Below, piece by piece: positions 25,604 through 33,199 of a stretch of 64,000 nucleotides of DNA; positions within the stretch are counted from its first letter, which is position 1; the number at the start of each line of letters is the position of its first letter. The notes under the pieces were generated by a model, which saw only the letters and a list, made by a program, of their open reading frames with translations, made no database searches and was not told the DNA's origin. Position numbers and translations under genes: made by a program. The DNA lies in contig NZ_CP155552.1 of the NCBI RefSeq assembly GCF_036632915.2, positions 1,302,001-1,366,000 on the forward strand. The letters run 5' to 3'. The stretch is from Faecalibacterium taiwanense. GTDB taxonomy: Bacteria; Bacillota; Clostridia; Oscillospirales; Ruminococcaceae.

Positions 25604-26638
25604 GTGGAGGAAAATTTTAACCCGGTCGCACGGACCCGCGCAAACTATTACACCCCCGGCAGCCCGGTGCAGTTCGTCTGCGTGGAGCTGCTCAAGGGTG
25701 ATGTCAGCGGGGAGCACGCGGTCTGCCTGACCTTCAAGAATATTTCCAAGGTGACCCTGACCGCGCTGGAGATCCACTTCAAGTGCAAGGGCGTGGACGG
25801 CGTGATTCTGTGCGAGGACCGGTTCGAGTACCGTGACTTGGAAGTAAAGCCTGGCGAACTGTTTGGCATGGACGATGCGGTGTTCGTTACCGCAAAGGCC
25901 ATCACCAGCGTGGATGTTTCGCTGTGCAACGTGTACAACGGCAAGCGGGTGGTGCATCTGGACGGCATCAAGCGCGTGCGCCTGCCTGCCCCCAAGCGCC
26001 TGTCTGCTGAGCTGGAAAAGGCGCTGGAGACCCGCATGAACCGCCCGGAGCTGAAGTATCAGCCGCAGGTGTTTGAAAATGGCTGGTACTGCGCCTGCGG
26101 TGCCTTCCACCCGAAGGAGGAGGATACCGTGTACTGCTCGGAGTGCGGCTGCGACCGCATCCTGCTGCAGAACGCGCTGAACACCCTGCTGCAGCCGGAA
26201 CAGCCTGCCCAGACCGAGCCGGAACTGGAAACGCCTCTTGCCCCGCAGGCCGAAGAGCCTACCCGCATTATGGGCGCAGCGCCCGTGCAGGAGGAGCCGA
26301 CCCGGATCATGGGTGCACCGTGCCGTGAAGCAGAACCACAGCCGGAAGAACCTGCTGCAGAGCAGACCCGTGTGATGGATGCCGGAATGCGGGCACAGTT
26401 CCCGGGCAGGGCATCCCATGCAGCTGCGGACGAAGGCACCCGTGTGATGCCTGCTGCAGCCCGCCGTGCACAGCCGATATCTCAGCAGCCGGAGCCTGCC
26501 TATGACGACGAGGAAGAATACGAGGACGAGCGCGACAGCGTGGCCGAAGCGCTGATCCGCTGGGTGCCGCCCATCACTGCCATTGTCTGTGCAGCAGTGG
26601 CACTGTGCGGCTTCGTGTATTACCAGTTCGTGCTGTAA
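25604..26638 (+). CDS. Zinc-ribbon membrane protein with TR(I/V)M repeats, function unknown
   Basis: A 344-residue protein I cannot assign to a pathway. Residues 1-140 look like a beta-rich domain (LTFKNISKVTLTALEIHFKCKG). A zinc ribbon follows near 163-190 with paired cysteines in WYCACGAF and VYCSECGCD. Residues 200-300 are Glu/Pro/Ala-rich and hold four short repeats, TRIM, TRIM, TRVM and TRVM, with the threonines at about 220, 233, 255 and 279, each preceded by an acidic residue nearby. One helix at about 320-342 anchors the C-terminus in the membrane. GTG start with AAAGGAG 7 bases upstream. It lies 29 bases after ftsH and ends with a terminator, so it is probably in that operon. Confidence 0.75.
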   Translation: MEENFNPVARTRANYYTPGSPVQFVCVELLKGDVSGEHAVCLTFKNISKVTLTALEIHFKCKGVDGVILCEDRFEYRDLEVKPGELFGMDDAVFVTAKAITSVDVSLCNVYNGKRVVHLDGIKRVRLPAPKRLSAELEKALETRMNRPELKYQPQVFENGWYCACGAFHPKEEDTVYCSECGCDRILLQNALNTLLQPEQPAQTEPELETPLAPQAEEPTRIMGAAPVQEEPTRIMGAPCREAEPQPEEPAAEQTRVMDAGMRAQFPGRASHAAADEGTRVMPAAARRAQPISQQPEPAYDDEEEYEDERDSVAEALIRWVPPITAIVCAAVALCGFVYYQFVL

Positions 26639-26649
26639 CACAAACAGCA

Positions 26650-26682
26650 GCGGAGAGGGCGGTATGCCTTCTCCGCTTTTTT
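26650..26682 (+). terminator. Rho-independent terminator closing the dnaB-ftsH run
   Basis: GCGGAGA, a 13-base loop, TCTCCGC, then six T, 12 bases after the zinc-ribbon gene. Confidence 0.85.
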
Positions 26683-26708
26683 GTATGCCAGAAGAAGGGA
26701 GAACCATT

Positions 26709-27509
26709 ATGCCGGAAGAAGCCTTACAGGCTGCCTTTGAGATCAAGACTGCCTGCGATGAGATCAGCCGCCGCCTGCTGCGCTGGCACTGGGAGCACAA
26801 ACCCGGTGCGCACAGCTTGGGTGCATTGCTGGATCACGTTGCACAGCGCCAGCAGGAAAGCCCGGACTACTACGACCGTATGCCGGATCTTTCCGGCAAA
26901 AACAGCTGGCAGCAGCTGGATACCACCATTTGTATGCGGGTTCTGCTGGACCCGGAAAAGGATGCCGCCAAACCGCTGGACCTGCTGGGCAATACCAGCA
27001 ATCCGGGTGCGGCCCGCCGCGCCTGCAATGCTGTGCGCACCGCTCGCAACGAAGCCGCCCACGCCACCGATCACACCGATGCCGCTCAGGCGGCGATCCT
27101 GTTCAACGAGGCGGTGGAGAGCTTGGAAGACGGCTATGTGGGCACGGCTTTCCGCGAGAATGAACTTGCCCGCTATTACCGCGATGCAGAAAATTATCTG
27201 GCGCGCTGCGGCGCAAAGGAGCCGATCGTATCCAGCCGTGCGCCGGAAGAAAAAACGGCTGCGCACGAGCCAGCCCGCCAGAGCACAAAGCAGGGCCAGA
27301 ACCGCAGCACCCAGAGCCGCAAAACGGCCGGCAGCCGTTCCTCCGGCAGCAGAAGCACCACAGCGCGCAGCAGCTCGGCCAAAAGCCGCAGCACGGCAGG
27401 CCGCAAAAAGAAACAGAGAAGAACTGGCAATAAAACCGTGTTCATCGTTCTGCTGGTGGTCCTGCTGCTGGGGCTTGCCGTGCGTGCATGGAGCATGGGC
27501 GCAGCCTGA
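26709..27509 (+). CDS. Membrane-anchored HEPN-like domain protein
   Basis: A 266-residue protein in three parts. Residues 1-165 are predicted helical and contain RTARNEAAHATD, giving R113-N-E-A-A-H118, the R-X4-H pattern of HEPN ribonuclease and nucleotide-binding domains; KNSWQQLDTTICMRVLLDP precedes it. Residues 187-240 are a Ser/Arg/Lys-rich low-complexity linker. Residues 243-259 form a membrane helix, so the HEPN part faces the cytoplasm on a basic tether. I chose ATG at 26709 with AGAAGGGAG upstream; an earlier ATG at 26664 lies inside the terminator hairpin. The family call rests on the motif and helicity only. No toxin-antitoxin partner is adjacent. Confidence 0.65.
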   Translation: MPEEALQAAFEIKTACDEISRRLLRWHWEHKPGAHSLGALLDHVAQRQQESPDYYDRMPDLSGKNSWQQLDTTICMRVLLDPEKDAAKPLDLLGNTSNPGAARRACNAVRTARNEAAHATDHTDAAQAAILFNEAVESLEDGYVGTAFRENELARYYRDAENYLARCGAKEPIVSSRAPEEKTAAHEPARQSTKQGQNRSTQSRKTAGSRSSGSRSTTARSSSAKSRSTAGRKKKQRRTGNKTVFIVLLVVLLLGLAVRAWSMGAA

Positions 27510-27607
27510 CCGCCTGTAATGCCCTGCTTCTCAGAAAAAAGCCGTCTTTTGTACACAGTTGCCAGAAAAACAAAAATGCGTTCGGAATAAACCGGGAAAA
27601 GCGCATC

Positions 27608-27636
27608 TTGCGGGATGGGTGAAAGCGGTTTATAAT
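27608..27636 (+). promoter_or_regulatory. Sigma-A promoter of the LacI-family regulator
   Basis: TTGCGG, 17 bases, TATAAT; transcription would start near 27642, on the operator that follows. Confidence 0.8.
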
Positions 27637-27641
27637 AAGCA

Positions 27642-27655
27642 TGAAAACGTTTACA
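27642..27655 (+). promoter_or_regulatory. LacI-family operator (autoregulatory)
   Basis: TGAAAACGTTTACA, one mismatch from the classical LacI/GalR palindrome TGTAAACGTTTACA, positioned at the expected transcription start of the regulator gene. Confidence 0.8.
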
Positions 27656-27691
27656 CATAACAATGCATCCCAAAAGAGAGAAGTACTGCAA

Positions 27692-28681
27692 ATGACCATC
27701 AGTGATATTGCAAAAATGGCGGGTGTATCCAGTGCGGCGGTCAGCCGCTACCTGAACGGAGGCCCCCTGAGCGAACAGAAGAGGGCTGTCATCCACGAGG
27801 TAGTGGAAAAGACCGGCTACCGCCCGGATACCGCCGCCCAGACTCTGCGCACCGGAAAAGTGAATCAGGTGGGGGTGATCGCTCCCAGCATCGGTTCCCA
27901 GTCGGTGGGGCAGATCACGGCAGGCATTGCCAGTGAGCTGGATGCAAAGAGCTATCTGATGCTGCTGGGAAACACCGAGCTGGACGCCCAGCGGGAATTG
28001 GGCTATCTGACTGCCATGCAGCGCAACCACGTGGCGGGCATCATCCTGCTGGGCAGCTATTATACCCCTCAGCTGGCGCAGGCGCTGAAAAACTGCCGTG
28101 TGCCGGTGGTGGTAACAGGCCAGCGTTTTCAGGATGTGGCCTGCGTGTACAACGACGACCGCACTGCAGCCCGGGAACTTGCCCAGCGGATGCTGGACCA
28201 TGGCCGCAGAAGGATCGTTTATATTGGCGGTACAGAGAGGGACGATGCCACCGGCGTGCAGCGCCGTGAGGGCGTGCAGGATGCGCTGAACGCTGCCGGA
28301 CTGAACGGCGAACAGATGCCCCGCATCTGCTGCAACGCCTTTACCATGGAGGAGGGCCAGCGCTGTATGCAGGAACTGCTGGTGCGCTGCCCGGATCTGG
28401 ACGGTGTGGTCTGCGTGACCGACACGGTGGCCTTTGGTGCCATGCGTGCCCTGCGGGAAGCAGGACGGCATGTGGGGCAGGATGTGGGTCTTGCAGGCGT
28501 TGGCGACAGCTGGGCTGGCAGCATGATGGAACCGGGGCTGGCAACGGTGCGCTTTTACCAGAAGCAGGTGGGGCAGGAGGCTGCCCGGATCCTGCTGCAG
28601 ATGCTGGAAGAAAATGGGAGCAGCGGGCCTGTGCGTCAGGTGACGCTGGACTATCAGATCGTGGAGCGAGGCTCCCTTTGA
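27692..28681 (+). CDS. LacI/GalR family transcriptional regulator
   Basis: A 329-residue DNA-binding repressor. The N-terminal helix-turn-helix reads TISDIAKMAGVSSAAVSRYLNG (residues 2-23) with the hinge-helix motif PDTAAQTLRTGK; a periplasmic-binding-like domain (QVGVIAPSIGSQ onward) should bind a small sugar-type effector. I chose ATG at 27692, directly before the TISDIA motif, because the upstream in-frame ATG at 27641 lies on the transcription start and operator. The operator overlapping its own promoter indicates autorepression. The HAD phosphatase gene follows after 17 bases and may be co-regulated; the effector is not evident. Confidence 0.92.
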   Translation: MTISDIAKMAGVSSAAVSRYLNGGPLSEQKRAVIHEVVEKTGYRPDTAAQTLRTGKVNQVGVIAPSIGSQSVGQITAGIASELDAKSYLMLLGNTELDAQRELGYLTAMQRNHVAGIILLGSYYTPQLAQALKNCRVPVVVTGQRFQDVACVYNDDRTAARELAQRMLDHGRRRIVYIGGTERDDATGVQRREGVQDALNAAGLNGEQMPRICCNAFTMEEGQRCMQELLVRCPDLDGVVCVTDTVAFGAMRALREAGRHVGQDVGLAGVGDSWAGSMMEPGLATVRFYQKQVGQEAARILLQMLEENGSSGPVRQVTLDYQIVERGSL

Positions 28682-28698
28682 TGATAAAGGATAAAAGT

Positions 28699-29547
28699 AT
28701 GGGTCGTAAGCTGATTTTTCTGGATATTGACGGCACGCTGCTGCCGCCGGGTGATATGCTCATCCCGGAAAGCACTCTGGCTGCACTGGATCGCGCCAGA
28801 GCAAACGGACACAAGCTGTTTTTGTGCACCGGCCGCAACCACCGCATGACCGAACCGCTGCTGCGGCACGACTGCTTTGCGGGCGCAGTGTGCAGCGCCG
28901 GCGGCTATGTGCTGTGCGATGGCAAGACTCTGGTGGATATCCCCATGGAGCCGCAGCAGGCTGAAGGCGTGCGCGCGGCGCTGGAACGCAATGGCGTGGA
29001 GTGCACGCTGGAAGCCCGGGATGCCACCTTTGGCGGAAGCAAGATGGCTGAGAGGTGGAACTTTATCCACAAAAAGAACGATGCACCGCTGAACAGCGAA
29101 GCAGAACGCTGGCGCAAAGCCATGGAAGAGGGCATGTCCATCCTGCCGCTTTCCGATTACAAAGGGGAACCGCTGTATAAGATCGTGTTCATTGCCGACC
29201 ACGAGAGCGACCTTGCCGAGGCAAAGCAGCTCTATGCCGACCAGTTCGTGTTCTGCGAGAGCAAGCTGGACAGCCTGACCGATGGCTTTGTGAATGGTGA
29301 GCTCATCAACCGCAAATTTGATAAGGGCACCGGAATCAAGGCCATCTGTGATCATCTGGGCTGCACGCTGGCGGATACCATCGGCTTTGGTGACAGCGAT
29401 AATGACCTGCAGATGACCGATGTGGCGGGCATCAGTGTGTGTATGGCCAATGGCTCCGAAAACCTGAAAAAGCGGTGCGACCGCATTGCTCCCTCGGTAT
29501 ACGAGGACGGCATTGCAAAGGAGTTCAAGGCGCTGGGTCTGATCTGA
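28699..29547 (+). CDS. HAD-superfamily phosphatase, Cof type (HAD-IIB)
   Basis: A 282-residue hydrolase with HAD motif I LIFLDIDGTLLPPGD (nucleophile Asp near residue 9), motif II LCTGRNHR, motif III lysine in the INRKFDKGTGIKAI segment, and motif IV IGFGDSDNDLQM. The C2B cap places it in the Cof/YidA group, which dephosphorylates sugar phosphates, FMN or related small molecules. ATG at 28699 has AAAGGA 8 bases upstream; earlier in-frame starts overlap the LacI stop. Substrate is not evident. Confidence 0.9.
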   Translation: MGRKLIFLDIDGTLLPPGDMLIPESTLAALDRARANGHKLFLCTGRNHRMTEPLLRHDCFAGAVCSAGGYVLCDGKTLVDIPMEPQQAEGVRAALERNGVECTLEARDATFGGSKMAERWNFIHKKNDAPLNSEAERWRKAMEEGMSILPLSDYKGEPLYKIVFIADHESDLAEAKQLYADQFVFCESKLDSLTDGFVNGELINRKFDKGTGIKAICDHLGCTLADTIGFGDSDNDLQMTDVAGISVCMANGSENLKKRCDRIAPSVYEDGIAKEFKALGLI

Positions 29548-29560
29548 AAAAACAACAAAG

Positions 29561-29596
29561 GCTGCGGCAGGGATAAGACCCGGGCCGCAGCTTTTT
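29561..29596 (+). terminator. Rho-independent terminator after the LacI-HAD unit
   Basis: GCTGCGGC, a 15-base loop, GCCGCAGC, then five T. Confidence 0.85.
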
Positions 29597-29608
29597 GCTG
29601 CCACAGGG

Positions 29609-29637
29609 TTTTATAAAACGGAAAAACGTGGTAGAAT
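29609..29637 (+). promoter_or_regulatory. Weak promoter candidate for cutC
   Basis: TAGAAT at 29632-29637 with a poor -35 (TTTTAT) 17 bases upstream, 48 bases before the cutC start. Confidence 0.4.
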
Positions 29638-29684
29638 AAACCAGAATACCGGGTTCAAGGCCCGGCAAAAAGGGAGGAATTGAA

Positions 29685-30461
29685 ATGCGTTCCGTTCTGG
29701 AAGTATGTGTGGACAGCACTGCCAGTGCACTGGCAGCAAAGCGCGGCGGTGCCAGCAGGCTGGAACTGTGTGCCGACCTGATCGTGGGCGGTACAACGCC
29801 CAGCCTTGCGCTGGTGCGTCAGGTCAAGGCGGAGACCGGCCTGCCGGTGCGTGCTCTGCTGCGGCCCCGGTTCGGAGATTTCTGTTACGACAGCTACGAG
29901 CTTGCCCAGATGGAACAGCTGGCCGCAGAGCTGGTGGAGGCCGGGGCGGATGGTATCGTGACCGGTGTGCTGACCCCGGAAGGGCAGCTGGATGCGGAGG
30001 CCATGCGGCCCATTTATGCGGCTGCGCGCAGGGCAGCGGAAAAGGCAGGCCGTCCGGTGGCGTGTACCCTGCACCGTGCCTTTGATGTCAGCGCCGACCC
30101 CTTTGCGGCACTGGAAACGGTCCGGAGCATGGGCCTTTGTACCATCCTCACCAGCGGGCAGGCGGCGAGTGCCCCAGAGGGAGCGGAGCTTCTCGGCCGA
30201 CTGGTGGAGCGGGCAGGGGACAGCGTGGAAATTCTGGTAGGTGCCGGTGTCACGGCACAAAACATCCCGGCACTGGCCGCACAGACCGGGGCACATGCGT
30301 TCCACCTTTCCGGCAAGCAGGTGCTGCAAAGCCGCATGACCTTCCGCCGCGAGGGTGTGCCCATGGGGCTGCCGGGCTTTTCAGAGTTTGAGGTATGGCA
30401 GACGGGTGAAGAAAACATCCGTGCTGCACGGCAGGCACTGGATGCGATCAAGAACAACTAA
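29685..30461 (+). CDS. cutC: CutC family protein
   Basis: A 258-residue TIM-barrel protein of the CutC family, historically linked to copper homeostasis in E. coli; the biochemical role remains unsettled. Signature: LEVCVDSTASALAAKRGGASRLELCADLIVGGTTPS at the start, then LLRPRFGDFCYD, ADGIVTGVLTPEGQLD, CTLHRAFDVSADP and LTSGQAASAPEGAELL. AAGGGAGGAA precedes the ATG. It is a single-gene unit convergent with luxS. Confidence 0.93.
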   Translation: MRSVLEVCVDSTASALAAKRGGASRLELCADLIVGGTTPSLALVRQVKAETGLPVRALLRPRFGDFCYDSYELAQMEQLAAELVEAGADGIVTGVLTPEGQLDAEAMRPIYAAARRAAEKAGRPVACTLHRAFDVSADPFAALETVRSMGLCTILTSGQAASAPEGAELLGRLVERAGDSVEILVGAGVTAQNIPALAAQTGAHAFHLSGKQVLQSRMTFRREGVPMGLPGFSEFEVWQTGEENIRAARQALDAIKNN

Positions 30462-30465
30462 AACG

Positions 30466-30508
30466 AAAGCGCTCTCCCAACGGAAACCCAGTGGGAGAGC
30501 GCTTTTTT
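30466..30508. terminator. Bidirectional terminator between cutC and luxS
   Basis: A 12-bp stem, AGCGCTCTCCCA with TGGGAGAGCGCT, and a T-run on the plus strand; the minus strand has an interrupted T-run, so it can serve the convergent luxS transcript too. Confidence 0.85.
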
Positions 30509-30538
30509 ATGATGATGAATTTGAAGGGTGAAGATAGC

Positions 30539-30991
30539 TTAGTAATGCAGCTCGTCGCCGGTCAGTGCTTCCAGCACCGGCAGCATGGCAGCGGCTTCGG
30601 CTTTGGCAGCGGGCAGATCCATATCGCGGTAGTTGCCGCATTCCACTTCGCTGGCACCGGGCACAGCGCCCTCAAAGCCAGCCATGAAGCGGAAGGATTC
30701 CACCGTCAGCTCCAGTGCCTCGGCGGGAGTCAGGCCGCGGGTGAGCAGATAGAAGCCGGTGCGGCAGCCCATGGGGCCAACGTAGATCACGCTGTCTTTA
30801 AAGGCGCTGTTGCGTGCATAGGTGGCAAACAGATGCTCCAGCGTGTGGGCGGCACCGGTGGACAGGTAATCGCCGTGATTGGGCCTTTTCATGCGGATGT
30901 CCCATGTGAGAACATCGCCGTCCTGACGGCTCGGATACATGCCGCGGTCCAGTTTGGTATGGTCAACACAGAAGCTTGCAATGCGTTCCAT
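30539..30991 (-). CDS. luxS: S-ribosylhomocysteine lyase (AI-2 synthase)
   Basis: A 150-residue metalloenzyme splitting S-ribosylhomocysteine to homocysteine and DPD, the precursor of autoinducer-2, within the methyl cycle. Metal ligands are His49 and His53 (HTLEH) and Cys118 (VECGNY); the catalytic Cys76 is in GPMGCRTGFY. It lies 16 bases after pyk on the same strand, an unusual pairing that ties AI-2 formation to the glycolytic transcript; no separate promoter is seen. Confidence 0.97.
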   Translation of the reverse strand: MERIASFCVDHTKLDRGMYPSRQDGDVLTWDIRMKRPNHGDYLSTGAAHTLEHLFATYARNSAFKDSVIYVGPMGCRTGFYLLTRGLTPAEALELTVESFRFMAGFEGAVPGASEVECGNYRDMDLPAAKAEAAAMLPVLEALTGDELHY

Positions 30992-31007
30992 GATCTTCTC
31001 CTTTGGC

Positions 31008-32762
31008 TTATGCCTGCAGGCGCTGCACGCTGCCGTGAGCGCAGTCCACAGCGATCATCAGACCGTCACGGATGTGGCTGGTAGCACCGGCGGCACCCAC
31101 AACGGTAGGCTTGAGCAGGGCCTTGCCGGCAATGGCAGCGTGGCTGTTCAGGCCCGGCTCTTCCACCACCAGAGCGGCGGCATCACGCACGTAACTCAGC
31201 ATTTCGTTGCTGGTGGAGGGCACCACCAGAACCATGCCGGGCTTGAACTTTGCACGCACCTCTTCCAGCGTGCGGCAGACGCAGGCCTTGCCGGTGGCGC
31301 TGGTCACGTCGGCATTCTCGCGGCCAACGCCCACACCGGTAGCCAGACAGTTGCCTACCATGTGGATCTTGATCATGTTAGTGGTGCCGGACACGCCCAC
31401 AGGCACGCCTGCGGTCACAACGGCCAGCTCACCGTTGTGCAGGTAGCCGTTCTCCTTGGCCAGAGAGGTGGACATCTCGATCAGCTCATCGGTGCTGTGT
31501 GCCAGAGGCATCATCAGCGGGGTGATGCCCCAGCTCAGGGCCAGCTGACGCTGCACCTGCTCCTTCATCACGCAGGCGATGATGGGCTGCTCCGGGCGGT
31601 ACTTGCTCAGCAGACGGGCGGTGTTGCCGGACTCGGACACGGTGACGATGGCGGCAGCGTTCACGTCCTTGGCGGTCAGGCAGGCAGCGTGTGCAGTTGC
31701 ATCGCTCACGCTGATCTTGCCGGTGTTCTCGGTGAGGGGAACAAAGCGGGCGTGATTCTCCTGCTCGGTGCGCTCAGCAATGGCAGACATGGTCTTGAGG
31801 GCCTCCACGGGGTAAGCACCGGCAGCAGTCTCGCCGGAAAGCATGATGGCAGAGGTGCCGTCGTAGATGGCATTTGCCACGTCAGAGATCTCGGCGCGGG
31901 TGGGACGGGGGTTCACGATCATGCTGTCCAGCATCTGGGTAGCGGTGACGATGGGCTTGCCAAAGGAGAAGGAGCGCTCGATGATATTCTTCTGAATGCC
32001 GGGCAGCTCGGTAAAGTCAATCTCAACGCCCAGATCGCCGCGGGCCACCATGACAGCATCGGCTGCAGCCAGAATGCTGTCGATGTTGTTCACGCCCTCA
32101 CGGTTCTCGATCTTGGCGATGATGCGGATATCGGAATCATATTCGTTGAGCAGGTTACGGATATCGTACACATCCTGCGCGGTGCGCACGAAGGAAGCAG
32201 CGATGAAGTCAAAGCCCTGCTGTGCGCCAAAGATGATATCGTCGCGGTCGCGCTGGCTCATATACGGCATGGACAGATGCACGCCGGGCACATTGACACC
32301 CTTCTTGTTCTTGATCTTGCCGTTGTTCAGCACCTTGCACACGATGTCGGTGTCGTTCACGGTGATGATCTGCAGCTTGATCAGGCCGTCGTCCAGCATG
32401 ATGGTGCCGCCGGGCTGCACGTCCTGCGGCAGGTCCTTATAGGTGATGGAGCAGATCTCCTTGGTGCCTTCCACCTCGCGGGTGGTCAGGGTGAAGGTCT
32501 GGCCGGCTTCCAGCATTTCAGTGCCGTTCTTGAAGTCCTTCAGGCGGATCTCGGGGCCTTTGGTGTCCAGCAGGGCGGCGACCGGCTTGCCCAGCTCTTC
32601 ACGAATGGCCTTCAGCTTTTCAAAGCGGCCCAAATGCTCTTCGTGAGAGCCGTGGGAAAAATTAAAACGGGCAACATTCATGCCGTTGGCGACCAGCTCG
32701 CGCAGAACGCCTTCCTGATCGGTGGACGGGCCCAGAGTGCAGATGATCTTTGTTTTTCTCAT
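31008..32762 (-). CDS. pyk: Pyruvate kinase
   Basis: A 584-residue enzyme converting PEP and ADP to pyruvate and ATP. Barrel signatures: TKIICTLGPSTDQ at the start, NFSHGSHEEH, the catalytic segment IIAKIENREGV, ARGDLGVEI and ATQMLDSMI. The usual ~475-residue enzyme is extended by a C-terminal PEP-utilising-type domain (about 490-584, with GLNSHAAIAGKALLKPTVVG), as in many Bacillota. It heads the pyk-luxS unit and has a promoter at 32917-32945 with a leader of about 150 nt. Confidence 0.97.
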   Translation of the reverse strand: MRKTKIICTLGPSTDQEGVLRELVANGMNVARFNFSHGSHEEHLGRFEKLKAIREELGKPVAALLDTKGPEIRLKDFKNGTEMLEAGQTFTLTTREVEGTKEICSITYKDLPQDVQPGGTIMLDDGLIKLQIITVNDTDIVCKVLNNGKIKNKKGVNVPGVHLSMPYMSQRDRDDIIFGAQQGFDFIAASFVRTAQDVYDIRNLLNEYDSDIRIIAKIENREGVNNIDSILAAADAVMVARGDLGVEIDFTELPGIQKNIIERSFSFGKPIVTATQMLDSMIVNPRPTRAEISDVANAIYDGTSAIMLSGETAAGAYPVEALKTMSAIAERTEQENHARFVPLTENTGKISVSDATAHAACLTAKDVNAAAIVTVSESGNTARLLSKYRPEQPIIACVMKEQVQRQLALSWGITPLMMPLAHSTDELIEMSTSLAKENGYLHNGELAVVTAGVPVGVSGTTNMIKIHMVGNCLATGVGVGRENADVTSATGKACVCRTLEEVRAKFKPGMVLVVPSTSNEMLSYVRDAAALVVEEPGLNSHAAIAGKALLKPTVVGAAGATSHIRDGLMIAVDCAHGSVQRLQA

Positions 32763-32851
32763 ATACTTTTACTACCTCCAACTACAACTTCACATTCTCT
32801 ATTTTGCGGCAGGCTGTCCGCTGTCATACAGGCAGCTGCACGTGGCCAACG

Positions 32852-32902
32852 GGAAAAATCCCGTGCTGTGGTACAAAAGCGGAAAAATCCTGTGGTTCAA
32901 AA
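32852..32902. repeat. Two direct repeats in the pyk leader
   Basis: GGAAAAATCC followed by TGTGGT(A/T)CAAAA occurs at 32852-32878 and again at 32881-32902, the first copy with five extra bases in the middle. It is within the transcribed pyk leader, 90-140 bases from the start codon. The rest of 32763-33199 holds only the two divergent promoters; I see nothing else there. Confidence 0.5.
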
Positions 32903-32916
32903 CTTTTCCACCTATT

Positions 32917-32945
32917 ATTATATCCGCTGGGATACAATAGGGCAA
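32917..32945 (-). promoter_or_regulatory. Sigma-A promoter of pyk-luxS
   Basis: On the minus strand TTGCCC, 17 bases, TATAAT. Confidence 0.85.
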
Positions 32946-33107
32946 GGAAAACTTTGCGCTGTGGCTGAATTTTTTAGGCGGTCAAGAAATCTTTGCCACG
33001 GAATGACGCATTTACGTTTAAAAATGAAAAAACGCCCGGTCAATTCGTGAACAAAATGACGAACATTTTGGTGAAAATGACGGATATTTGCGGGAAGGCG
33101 AAAAAGC

Positions 33108-33136
33108 TTGCATCCGGCACAGGATTTGCTTATAAT
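33108..33136 (+). promoter_or_regulatory. Sigma-A promoter of deoB
   Basis: TTGCAT, 17 bases, TATAAT, 63 bases before the deoB ATG. Confidence 0.85.
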
Positions 33137-33199
33137 GATAAGTAAAGATAGTATCACTTATCCGGGGCAGGTCCCCGGAAGAAATGGAGAAAAAACGAT

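Noticed and set aside
26605..27519. A second plus-strand frame overlapping the HEPN-like gene, Arg/Ala-rich
   Set aside because: It is out of frame with the gene that has a good ribosome-binding site and a sensible domain plan; its composition is typical of a frame-shifted shadow.
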